In this document: positions 1 to 11,969 of the stretch, in pieces
How the letters are laid out: each line of letters begins with the position of its first letter
Position numbering within the stretch: position 1 is the stretch's first letter
Origin: Cristatella mucedo
Lineage: Eukaryota; Bryozoa; Phylactolaemata; Cristatellidae
Direction: 5' to 3'
Assembly: GCA_009760855.2 (NCBI GenBank)
Contig: WPIO01000036.1
Span: 2,752,501 to 2,812,500, forward strand
DNA length: 60,000 bases
Program-made: the position numbers and the translations under genes
The notes under the pieces: model-generated
The model's input: the letters and a program-made list of their open reading frames with translations, nothing else
Told to the model about the DNA's origin: nothing
The model's database searches: none

Positions 1-1495
1 ACACGTGCTCAAACCGCTGGGACTTGAAGACCAGCCTTGCAGCCATATTCGTTGTCCGCTGTAGTGGCATAATAGCTTTCTTTGGTAGCCCAGCCAAAAG
101 GGAATTACAATAATCAAGCCGAGACAGAACTAAAGAGCTAGTTAAATTTTTTACAAGCCACTGTGGGAGACAGCTTCTAATCTTGGATAGTGATCGGATG
201 TGATGGCTAGCTGTAGAGGCAGTCTTCTGAATGAAGCTTTTGAAATTGAGGCAGCTGTCGAACACGACACCTAAATTACGAGCACGTGGTGAAGGTCGCA
301 CAATAGCATCGCCTATTAGAATAGCAAAGCCTTTTAATCCAGCCACACGCTTAGGGTGTCCTATGAGAAGCAGTTCGGTTTTATCGTCATTTAATTTCAG
401 GAAGTTTTCCGACATCCAGGATCGAATATCGGCAAGGCAAGCATTCAGTTTCTCAGTTGCTGCAGCAGATTCCGACGGTTTAAATGAGATATACAACTGA
501 GTATCGTCAGCATAGAAGTGATATCCTATTCCATGGGCCTTAATCACTTTTCCCAGATGTTGCGTATAAATGGAGAACAGCAAGGGACCAAATACAGACC
601 CTTGAGGGACTCCACAGGTGACCCTTCTCATGTCTGAGACCTGACCCCCACACGACACGGATTGAACACGATCAGACAAGTATGATTTAAACCACGCCAG
701 CGCTTCGTCTGCCAGACCGATCGTTGTTGTCAGTCGTTCAAGCAGAACTTCGTGATCAATGGTGTTGAAGGCAGCAGACAGATCTAGCAGAGCTAGGGCA
801 GTGACATTCCCGTCGTCGTTGCCACGTAGAATGTCATTGTTAAGACGGAGGAGAGCAGTTTCGGTAGAGTGCTGCCTCTTGAAACCTGATTGAAATGTTT
901 CTGACATTCCATTATTTTTAATATGTTCAACTAGCTGCTTAGCAACAATTTTTCAAGAATCTTTGATAAGAATGGAAGAAGGGAAACTGGACGATAGTTT
1001 GCTAGGACCTCTGTGTCTAATCCAGGCTTTTTAAGAATAGGTCTAAGGATTGCCCATTTGAAGGACTTGGGGACGATCCCTTTTCCCAAAGAAGCATTAA
1101 AAATCTTGGTTATGGCAGGGCTAAGTTGGTCTGCAAGTGAAGACCACAGAGATGAAGGTATAGGGTCTTCAGGAGACGAGCTCTTTTTGCTAGACCTTAT
1201 TAAGGCAGCCACATCACAGGCAGAAACATCAGAGAATCTTTTAAGAAACGTCACAGGTTGAGGAACGGCGATTGCTTTGGTCGGAGGGGGCTTAATGGAG
1301 GCACGAATGTGCACAATGTTTTCAGTAAAGAAGGCTGAAAACTTTTCGGCTGAGCCCTTAATATCTGGGGAGTCAGACCTGACATCATTGGCCAGTAAAT
1401 GGTTTACTGTCTTATAAATCTGTTTAGTGTCCGACTGGCAGGAATTCAGTTTTCTAATGAAAAAAGAAGCCCTGGCTTTTTTAAGCTTGCTCTGT
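1..1495 (-). mobile_element. LINE-B, L2/CR1-like reverse transcriptase, 5'-truncated, runs off left edge
   Basis: The minus strand encodes a non-LTR reverse transcriptase. NYRPVSLLPFLSKILEKL lies around 1000. One frameshift falls near 945-952, and beyond it the frame stays open to the window edge. In that part are LDLSAAFNTIDHEVLLERL, GVPQGSVFGPLLF and the catalytic [11 protein letters not shown] (near 510-530). The pre-RT linker extends to about 1495, where homology stops. The frameshift and 5' truncation make it a dead copy. Confidence 0.9.
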
Positions 1496-2664
1496 TTGTG
1501 ATGCAGGCCTTCTTGATCTGCATTCAGACTCGACCGGCAGCCTCGATACCCTCACAGATGCGATGAACATGCTTTGCACTCTCGGCAAAGTCGCGACGTC
1601 TGAGCCCCTGCGTGCGGCCTTGGCAGTGAAAGCGGGGCGCTGGGTACGTAGGTCAAAGGTTAAGGAACGAGCTCGGGCGAATTTTCGAAGAGCTCTACAT
1701 GAAACCCGGAAGGAATCGACCGGAGCTGCGGACTGTTTACCCAGGAGCAAAGCCGCTTTGCCACTACCGCCACTGCCGCCACTGCTGCCGTGCATCGAGC
1801 AGCGAGCGTGCGAGCCACGATCGAACGTGCGACTCGATCCGAAGTTCGGTGCGGCGGCAGCGGAAGTCAAGTCGAAACAGAAGTCGAAGCGAAAGTCGAA
1901 GCGGCAGCGGCAGGGTCGAAGTTCGATGCCTAACGTGCCACCAGCGCCGAGGCTCCTGGCAAGCAAGCGAACTCACCAGCCGCGGTCACTTTTCTGCCGC
2001 TCGGATGGCACAGCTGCAGCCGAGCTTTGTTGCTGAGGGTCACTTGCTGCTAAGGAATTCTTCGTGCATATCCAGTATTATAGGTCCGCACTTATCCATT
2101 CACTTTTGGTACCCTGAACCCCCCTCCCATCTTAAAGTCTTGCTTCCGCGATCACGAGGAAAGAATTCTCCAGAAGAATTATGCAATGTTTTGTACAGCA
2201 TACGAGCACCTTACTCCTGGGTCTGAGCCAGAGAGGTAATGAGCTATGGGGTAATGGGGGGTAATGAGGGGTAATCGAACCCTCGCTCGAGGGTTCGATT
2301 CGATCGAGTGTTCGATTCCTCTACAATCGATTATACGGCGATCCATTATTGACCACTGTAAGCGTTGGTGATAGCCGCGAGCGCTTCTTTCTGCCGCTGC
2401 GCGAACGAGGCGGCTGAATCGGTCAGCATTTTTTTTTTGTTTAGCTTTTTTCGTGCACGAGAAGGCCCAAAAAGCTTGCCGCGGTCAAGCTAAAACTCAG
2501 ACACTCGTCCGATAGAAAACCGTCGCCGTCGCCAGCAGGTGTGCGGTCTTTCACGACAGCCGAATGCTAGGTAGGAGCGACATGTGCAGCACGTGTGCAG
2601 CGGTGTGCGTCACGTGTGCGTCACGTGTGCAGTGAGAAAGGAGCGAGCGCTGGCAGCCTCGTAC
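1496..2664. other. Intergenic/intronic, no gene recognised
   Basis: Open frames here are GC-driven and overlap on both strands. At 1855-1920 there are short imperfect GAAGTC-type repeats, and at 2235-2310 short GGGGTAAT and TCGAGGGTTCGA-type repeats. I see no TSP1 cysteines on the minus strand. Confidence 0.6.
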
Positions 2665-2797
2665 CGGTATTGTATGCACTCGTGGTTGTTGCACGTGCGT
2701 CGGTCCTGTCGCGGCTTCCGAGCTGGGTCGCAGAGGCTAGAATTAACACTCCGCTTCGACGCTCGGTTCTTGCAGGCGAAGACCACTTCAGTGAAGC
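2665..2797 (-). CDS. ADAMTS exon: second TSP1 repeat (end)
   Basis: 133 bp, phase 1 to 2, acceptor GTGCAG. It begins [18 protein letters not shown] and continues [20 protein letters not shown] and EC. Family pattern: R.V.C.......LCD...KP.....C....C. I place the donor at GTACGA (2664), by analogy with other TSP1 exons that end inside an Arg codon. If it is not used, the frame runs on for 18 codons to a stop at 2610, giving a shorter terminal exon. Confidence 0.83.
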
Positions 2798-3300
2798 CTG
2801 CACGCGCGACCGTACACCCGCAAGCTCCGCTTAGCGTCCACTCCACGCGTCCCGACGGCTTACAATCGAAGCGAGTCCGGCGCGAGCGGCTTAATTATTG
2901 GCTGCGTAAGCGAGCGACGGCACTTCAATTGCCACCGGAAGGAGAGGTAATAATAATAATAGTAATAATAATACACTTGACAAAGCGCCCTCAGAGAACT
3001 CAATCTCTCTTTCTAGGCGGCGCTTTACATTTGTTGCACTTCTCCATCGCCCCTCAAATAGCGCCAGAAATAACAAATACTCCGTGGCGGTGAGCGCCTG
3101 ACTAAAAATTGCGGCATACACTAATTTATGTAAATTGCACTAATTATGTAAATCGCACTAATTTGTGCCATTTACATTTGATGAAAAGGAACGAGAGATT
3201 TCTTCGCGAATTCTGCTGATGCTTTCGTGCAGGCTTTTCGCTGAATAATGAAATACAATAAAAGTAATAATGCATCTGTATAGCGCCCACAGAGAATTGA

Positions 3301-3336
<36 letters not shown>

Positions 3337-6300
3337 AGGAACTTTACAGATGCTGTACATTAAGCACTACCAAATGATTGGTGGCAGTACCTGCAAGCAG
3401 CAGGTACAGTGTAAGCAGGTGCATACACGCGAGAGACGAATCGCTAAGACCCGCCGAATGCTGCAAGCATTTGCAAAGCATTCAGAAGAGATGTGAGAGA
3501 ACCAATCGTGATTTGACCAAACCTGCCACTTCAAGATTCCAAATTAGTAAAGCTTGACAACTGCGATTCTCATTCAACCGGTTTCCACATTAAAGAACTA
3601 CATTTAGCACTCAGCCGTATTCCACAAAACGAGAGGAAGAGGCCCAGTTCGATGGATCGATGGCTGCCCGTAGGTGGGATGGGCTCGCACTTGCAGCTTC
3701 GTCGTGTCTTTGGGTCGTGCGGCAATAGCAATTGGCTTACTGCTTACTGGGAGATGCGTGCAAGCGGCGACAGCTCTTGCGACGTCGCTATACATGTTAG
3801 GCAGCAGAATGAGGCGATCTTGACATCCGCGTCAGATATAAATCAAGGAAAATACACACACCGAGCTCGTTTCTGAGCTCGAGCAAATTTTTTTTCGCAC
3901 TGGCTGAGGATTAATGACGTACCTCGGAGATCGTGCTGCAGCACTCCTTCGTACGTAGCTGTGAAGGCGACTATTGGCGTTTATAAACTTTCACCCGGGC
4001 CAAATGAGATAGGCAGTTAACGTGTAGCCATCAAAAGACTAATACGTGAGCCAAGGGTCGCGCTCATTTTTGCATTGCTGACGAGAGCTTTTAACGCGGG
4101 CCACGAGTTGATGTGAAACAAAATAGAGAGAAGCTCTTTGCACGCATTTGCTGTGCTAATAACTCGCGTGCCCAGAAAAAAAACGCAACGGTACTTTGAG
4201 ACTGAGTGAAGAGTTAACAGCTCGGCAGCTTGACTCGCTGTGACAGGAGTGGCGGCGAATGAGACAGAAGTGAAAGAGAGTATACATGCCAAAACGTGAC
4301 AAAGATGCGCTGCTGCACTTCGCACGAACCGCCGATGGTGTTGGATGCAGCGTGCCAATTAAATGCGCGAATCCAAATGCTTAAGCGACAGCACTCCACG
4401 GCAAACGCGGCATGGGTACGATTAGTAGAAAGCACCGCGGGTTAAGCCAATGTGGCATTGATAGAGAGGTGGTTTTAGGGGTCGACGGTATTCTCACTGG
4501 CATCCTCTGTCTCTAGCACAAAGAAAAAACACCGTTGGTAGGGTACACGCGCATAGGAGTGGCTCACTGCGATTGATTACCGCAGTGACGCGGACGAAGT
4601 GTGCACAAGCAAGAAAGCCTAGCGTCGGCCAATCAGCGCACATTTCGGCAGCCTGCGAGCTCAAGGTGGCGTCGCTCGAGCTGGGCCAGGGCGTCCTGGC
4701 TTTGCCGCGACACGTGACGGAGACTGACCTGACCTGCACCTCGTCGTCCCGGTCGTGGCTTACTACTCGAGGCAGGGCACGTGAGATACCTTCGCGGTCA
4801 GACGGCAGAGAGGCGACCAAGCGAGTGAAGCGCGCCCGCAGAAAGCCTGTTTTAATCACTGCCTCATTCTACTGTTTACTTGGATTGAAGACAGCTCTGA
4901 GGCGAGGCAATACGGTCAGAACGATCACCAACCTATACAGATAGCTTATCCAGTGGAGGGCGTCGATACGTTAGGGAACTGTGTGTTCAGAAGTAAAGAG
5001 TAACACTAGTAAGTACTGCCCAGAAAGAGGTGCCTGACTCGGCAGCCGGAACCAAGCTAATAGAACTACACACGGATATTGGTCCACCGAGCTCCCCGAC
5101 CTGCAAAGCGCAAGCGACTGTCGTCGCCAGTCTCCAACCTACAGGAAGCGAAACATCAAATCTGCGCCGGGAGACAGCTCAAAGTACCGAGGACAAGGCT
5201 GAATCGCCTGCAAGCGGTGTTAGCAGGGAAATGAAAAGCAGTCGGTCGCTTTTGCCTTATCTATGCGTCTCAGCATGAGCCCCACCCTTCGCGTCGTTTC
5301 GTCTCTTGCAACTGAGTTATAATGTATGCAGACGATTTTTATCAAGAGAGTATCGAGTATAAAATTTTTTTTCCCGAACAATAAACTCGGATAGTCTGCA
5401 CTCGTGCGCTGCGTCCACGATCGGTGCTGTAAAGAGACGCACTTTTATTGCCGACTTCAGAATGCAGTAATAAAACTAAAGCCATTTAACTGCAATTACA
5501 TTTATTCTTATTTGTGTGGGGCTAGCAGGTTTAGCTAGAAAGCCTCGCGTCCTGAAATTTTGGCAGGTGGTCACGGAGGTGAGTCAGCCTCGGCAAAGGA
5601 CTGCCTTAAACAAGACTGCACCGGCGCTCGGCTGGTCCCAACCGATCGCGGCAGCCGGTCAATCAGCAGCTAACGGTGCAATGAAAGCCCCCAGCCTGGT
5701 CTGGAGACCCATGGTGCTAGATCAACGGAGGTCTATGCTGCTAGATCGATGGTGATCTATGTTAGATCAATGGAGATTTACGCTAGAGTGATTGAGATCA
5801 ACGCTGCTAGATCGACGGACATCAATGTTGGATCGATAGAGATCTATACTAGATCGATGCCAGATGCCTGGTGTGGAGATCGACGCTGGGCTCACAAGAG
5901 AAAATGAGCGTCTTCCAGGCTCGTCGATGACTTATGCATCCGCACAACAAAAGGCGCGACGTTCGAGGCAGCTAGTTCAGCTATCGCTGCTAGCGCTCTT
6001 CGCCGCCCCGCCCGCAAGTTCCTCCCGACACTTACCTCCTCCGCAGCTCTTGCTGCAGTCTGTCCACTTGTCGTACGACCAGTCGTTGCCAGCCGCCATT
6101 GCTCGCCAGCTTTGCGTTGTTGTCGGTGCCGCGGTGACACTGGTCGCTGTCGAAGCGGCGGCGACCCTGTCTGCCGCGCTTTTCGCAGTCGCCGGTCTCG
6201 CGAGAGACGTTGGCGGCACGCTCGTGGTAAATAACGCAGCGGTCCTTCCCCGCAGTGGCGGCGCGGCAGCAGACGGCGAGAGGATGAGATCAGCGTCTGC

Positions 6301-9300
6301 CACTCCGTGCGGCTGAGTGTAGGCGATCGTCACGTGCGGCTTCTCGCCGGTGTAGATGGCGTAAATCTAGTGCGCACGTGACCGGCGAACGTGGCAGCAA
6401 GCAGCAGCCAGCAGGCGGCACCTTCTTAAAGCTAAATTTTCTTTGACATAGGTCGCTGAGAATCTCGCTCACTGCGACCGAATACGTTGGAGAGGCTAGT
6501 CGGGAGCTAGCTGAACTATCGGGGCAAGAAAGCGATAGCGTGCGATAGCACGTAAAAGCACTCACTTTTTCGTATCAGATCACCGGCGGCATACAGGAGT
6601 GAGGAGAGGAATGGTAAGACTGCTGCCATTTTTTCGAATAAAGGCACTCTAGCACAAGCGCTGATGGGTATAGCGCGAGCTAGCTCTCATCGACGCTTCT
6701 ACAACTGCATTTGCGGCTTCTACCGATGCTTTCCGTCACACAAGTTCACACGCTATCACTCGGAGGTACTTACCGTAAGTTCGTAATCCACTAGTAGCGG
6801 GCCTTTGGTTTTCAATACTTCAGTTCGGCCGTTCTCGTAACGCCACAGTATGCCCGAGTCAACAAAGGTCTTTGATGCTTCCTGATGCCCGTTGACGGTT
6901 AGTAGGGTTTCTTTCGTGACCGAATTGACCAAACCTTTAGCAAATATCAAACTGTTGAGCATCATGTTCAAAGCATAATGCACTAAGCATTATTTGTATG
7001 TCGCCGGTTTGCTACTTCAAAGCTCTCAACTAACACATCACGACGGCAGGGATTTAATCGCATCGGCTCAAGGACGGTGCCGAAATTTGCATGTAGGGAG
7101 CAAGGCCCACAAATAATGAAAAGCTATTGAGTGTAATCGTAGTGTTTATTCAACACGTACTCGGCGGTTGCTCGTAACTGAAAGTAGGACGTACTATTTC
7201 ATCCTCGATGACGGTCGGAAGCATTGAGGTGAGCCGTGATGGCACACTAGGTAAGGCGGTTGCTTTCACGACCTCGGCCCCGAGTTCGATTCCTGCGGTG
7301 GGCGATTCTTTATCGCCACTGCAAGCGGTGGTGATAGCCGTAAAGGCTCTTCTGTCGCTATACAAAAAGAGGCTGTTTAATCAGCTAGGATTTATTATTA
7401 TTATTATTATTGGGGCGGCTCTGATCTCTGACCCCAGCTCCTCTCTACGAAATGCAATACAATATGATATACATGCATACAGTCCTCTGCGGAATGCAAG
7501 TGCCCACACTTGGCTCCGAAATCGCACATGCTCCTCTAATTTTGCAGGCCCATAGCTTCGGATCTACTATCGACTCTCACCCGATTTAGCTAATCGACTA
7601 GACATTTTCCTCGACGAGCTGCCCGATTCAGAATATAGCATGCTTTTTACTTTTTATGTAAATTCAGCAGAAGGCAAATCGAAGAGCGATGTTTTATAGA
7701 AGCTCATAGCCTACTTGAATGCCTTACCGATTTATTTTGTATCACACCTTGTTGCCGCTGGTGGCTATAAATCCCTTCAATGGTTCTTCTTTTTATCATT
7801 GAGGTTAATGTTCTCAAGCGAATTTATACGGCCGTATGCATCGATGTATCGGCCTTTTATTATTACTTGGTAACGCAGAGAGCCGGCATGTCACGTCACT
7901 TCTAGCTGCAAGGTCGCATCACCCATAGCTGCAAGGTCACATCGCCTCTACAGCTCCAAGGTCGTTTGTTAGCGTTCAGCCACGTCGTTTCTGGTCGCTC
8001 GAGCTGGGAGCTGCCGCGAAGCGAAAAGAGAGGCGTCTATTGAGCCAAAATAGATATAATACAGATGGCTTAAAATAGCAATCTGAGCCTACAGGCTACG
8101 CATGGCGCCTAGGGTATTTTCCGCGAGCTTTTTTTGGAGGGGCTACATACATGCATATCCCCCTCCCAAAAAAGCTCGCGGAACTCTTCCAGACGGCCAC
8201 AGTGATTCCAGCGAAATTATTGAAGAAAAATAACGAAAACAGAGGATTTTCAGCATCCAAAATTAAGGAATACCTCTTGATGGAAACAATCTTTTTCGTT
8301 GTTGTTTTTAGATGGAGGGCTAGAGCAGTTGTTGAATCGGTACCGCCTTCGGCTTGCACACTCGCTTCACTTTTCAGAGGGGCTACAATTATTTTTTAAT
8401 GGGGAACGTAAATTTAGAGCTATTACACCTAGTAAAGTATTTGAAGACATATTTCAAGAGGCCAGCCGACCTCCAGTTTCGGCACGAAGCGTCGTGCTAA
8501 AGAAATAGAGGTAGCAAATTAATTTTTAGTGCGTTGAATGTGGCTACCGCCAGGTGGCGTGCCTATGGCGCGGGCTAAAGGCTTTCTTCAAATATTTATG
8601 AGTTAAGCCAATAGCTTTAGTTAACAGCTGATATGACAATAAGAATGAATAAAACAGTTTATAGAAGGGATACAAATCTTTTCTGGGCACATTTAGAGGA
8701 AAATTCTTTGACCTTGTCCAATGCCCTTCGAGATAGCAATAACACTAATAATACATTTGATAAAGCGCTCTTTCTAGGGGCTTTCCAATTTCTGCAAAGG
8801 AAGCAAAATCGAATGGCTAGTGATAGCATGCTCAATAAACTACGAAAAGATCTAGGTTCAAACCCCCATACTAAAACCCGTTGCTTCCTTGGTTGCATAT
8901 GCACACAGGCACAAGTTTCTGCGCGTCGGTTGAGGTCTTATACTGTACGAAACTATCGCCTACCGCGATTCAACCAATACACTTGCGATCTAGTGAAACC
9001 ATTTAGTTCTAATTAAGAGAAAAATTTAAATTTGTAATACCTTGACAGGCCTGCATTTTCTACTCACGATGCATCTTGCAAAAAGAAACTGTGACAAACT
9101 TACTCAAATAGAACGGTTCATACGGCTTTGAAACGTGGACATTTCTCGTGCCGTTCGGAAATTTCATCAACTTCTGGTACCCTTTCAAACGAAATTGCAC
9201 TTCATTAGTGTCAACGATCTGAAGCAGTTTTCAAGAGCTGCATATTAACAATGGAGCTTCACAACATTCTGTGCAATAATCCGAACATTTACGACGGTGG

Positions 9301-9826
9301 AAGCATGTGACTTAGTTGAAGGAAGCAAAGGCTGATGACCAAAACTTATATTCAATACCGAACGTTAACGATACGACGGTCAAGTTTTTAGGTTTTTGAA
9401 GACCTCAATATTATGAGTTCAGTCACACAGGTAAATAGACAATCGAATCTAGGGAAAAACATGATGCAAAAACACGACAACGCATCCACTTAATGAACTC
9501 AAACTACACAAAACTCGATCAAAGATTCGGAGATTCAGATGAAACCCTAATGGCTTGGGATCATAGAGCTCGGGTAGCAACCGAGACGAGATAAAACAAT
9601 GGAGAACACCAGGATTCAGTAACGCCGGTCGAGTACTTTTACTTGAAACTCGGCTAATTGGCTCATTTGGCCCAGTGGTTAAGGTGCTCGCCTCGAACCA
9701 AGATCAAGGTGAATGTATAGGATGACCGAGGTCGTGGGCTCGAGCCCCGCAGCATACGTGAAGAAAGATTATCAATAGAGATTATGTTCTCTTAAGGCGT
9801 TATGAAAATTAACTAGGTTATATATG

Positions 9827-9862
<36 letters not shown>

Positions 9863-11927
9863 AATTATGGTGAGCTGTAATGGCTCACTAGGTAAGGTGT
9901 TTGCTTTTCACGACCTCGTCCCCGAGGTCGTGGGTTCAAATCCTGCGCTGGGCGATCCTTTATCGCCACTGCAAGCGGTGGGGACAAAGCGGTTGTGAAT
10001 AGCCATAAAGGCTCTTCTGTCGCTATACAAAATGAGGCTGTTAAATCAGAGATTAGATCAGAGAGAGTTAAATCAATTTGGAGCGAATGTATAATATATG
10101 TATAATATATATATATATATACATATATTAATATTCGCCATACAATCATGGCAGCTCTCATGTACGCTCATCAGAGTAATAAGTTCGTTGGTAAAAGCAA
10201 GCAATCTTAGCCAACTACTGGCCATGCACATTTTCTGAAGCAGTGTTTCATCTCCTGACCCCCAACCCCTGACCCCCAACACACCAGACAGCGACCTTTA
10301 CCTTTGGGTAAGCTTTCACTGAAGTACTTCCTTCTTTGAGTGCAAGTGTCGCTGGTGCCGTTGCACACGCCGCAGTGATCTTCGGATGCCTTGGACCCAA
10401 ACACACCGTCGCAACCAATTTTCTAAGACAAAAAAGCCGAGTCGAGGATGTAGGTCCAATAACGCAAGCAAAGTAAGGCGTGCAATACACGAGACGCTGA
10501 GCTGACTTCTGAGGCCCTTCGTGGGAACTCCACCGTACCAAGCAGGTGCCGCCAAAGCACATCGAGAGCCTATCGTCGTAGGAGCAGAAGGTGCCGTCGT
10601 CGACGTCCGAGTTGGAGAGCTGCACTTCCTTGCGATCCTTGGTGATGCAGTTTCGTCGGCAGTACAGCTGCTCTACCAACGCAAGGATGGCGTGTGCACT
10701 CTGCCTGCTCTGCCTGCTCATGCTCCAGCTGGTGCTCGTACAAACAGACACCCAAGAGCCTCTACAATTGCTCAGCTGCCGGGAACCGTCGGCAACACGA
10801 ACCCATTAAAACAAAAGCGGTGACCAAAGCGGCGACAGTGCGGCCATCGTCGTCATAAACACCGGCACGGGTAGGACCCGGCACAGGGGTGCCCGGATGA
10901 TCTGGTGCCTGCATCCGGCTGCCTGCCAGTTCTATTAAGTAGTAGTAGATTTAAATTGTGTATTTGAGCATGGCAGCCTAAAATAGGACTCGCTGAAGTA
11001 CAGCTGCTGCTGCTTTCACTGAAGCACAGCTTTGCTTTGCTTTGGAATGTGAAAGGCACCTTTATCGGTGGCTTTATCAGCAATGTGCAAAGTTCTATTC
11101 CTGCTATCCACAACTATGAGGAAAACCTAAAACCCGGTCAAACTTTCTGGCAGTTCCTTACTTAATGCTGCACTAAGGATTGCATCTTACCAAAATACTT
11201 GTTTCTCAACCCTAGCTTTTCGTGATGTCAGAACGTGACGTATGCTGCTCACCCTGAGTCGAAACCATGACACGCACTGCCCTCCAAGGCTGAATGCCAG
11301 CCGTCAGCTGTGGTCTGATACACTTTTGTCCGATTGTCTCGATGCCAAAAGGCCTCGACAGAACATCGCAATCGGGCCACATATCAAGTCGGAAAGTGTG
11401 CTGAGCAGTGGTCTGGCTAGCTGCAGTTCTAACGCTGTATACCGACATAATCGGTCAGCGGCCGTCGCCCGAAGTCCTGATGCTTGCAGCCACGAGCCTG
11501 ACCGAGAAGCCGTCGGCACCGAAGCAGACGACAGACATCAAGAAGCTGCACGAGCAAGCTGGGCACCATTGCGGTGCACCAACGAGCCATGGAGATGAAG
11601 CGACGAAATTGAATTTGTGCGGCTCCAAGCTTGGCCTCAAGGTAATGTTGACGTACATTCACGGATTCGTGTGCTCGCGGCGGCTCTGCCATCTACTCAA
11701 TTTGGACGAAGCCACGCGTCAGTATCCGAGCAGGATTAGGGTTAAAAATCCACGACGACGAGTGGAGAAACCCCCTGCCATCTACAGTTGAGTAGAGATG
11801 TCCCCTGAAAGGCAATGAATTTCCAAACCAGACATCTGGGCATGCCTTGCTTAACCCAGAGGCATGGCCAACCGATCGGCCTTGGTTTGCCACTTTCCAA
11901 TGAGAGCAAAACAGCTCAGCCCACGAA

Positions 11928-11969
<42 letters not shown>

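Noticed and set aside
1563-2226. Overlapping plus and minus frames of 157-175 codons
   Set aside because: Biased composition (GAAGTC, CGCCAC runs) and no domain; no exon-like agreement with the ADAMTS gene.
3920-3975. Minus-strand AG...GT segment ([10 protein letters not shown]) as a further ADAMTS exon
   Set aside because: Splice-like ends, but no TSP1 residues; joining 6036 directly to 2797 gives a complete TSP1 repeat in phase.
4494-4944. Opposed frames of 121-123 codons
   Set aside because: Mutually antisense, with no domain and no splice context; likely intron sequence.
9656-9750. Functional tRNA genes at SINE heads
   Set aside because: A and B boxes are present, but the cloverleaf arms are not intact and copies are dispersed with LINE-like tails, so they are SINEs.
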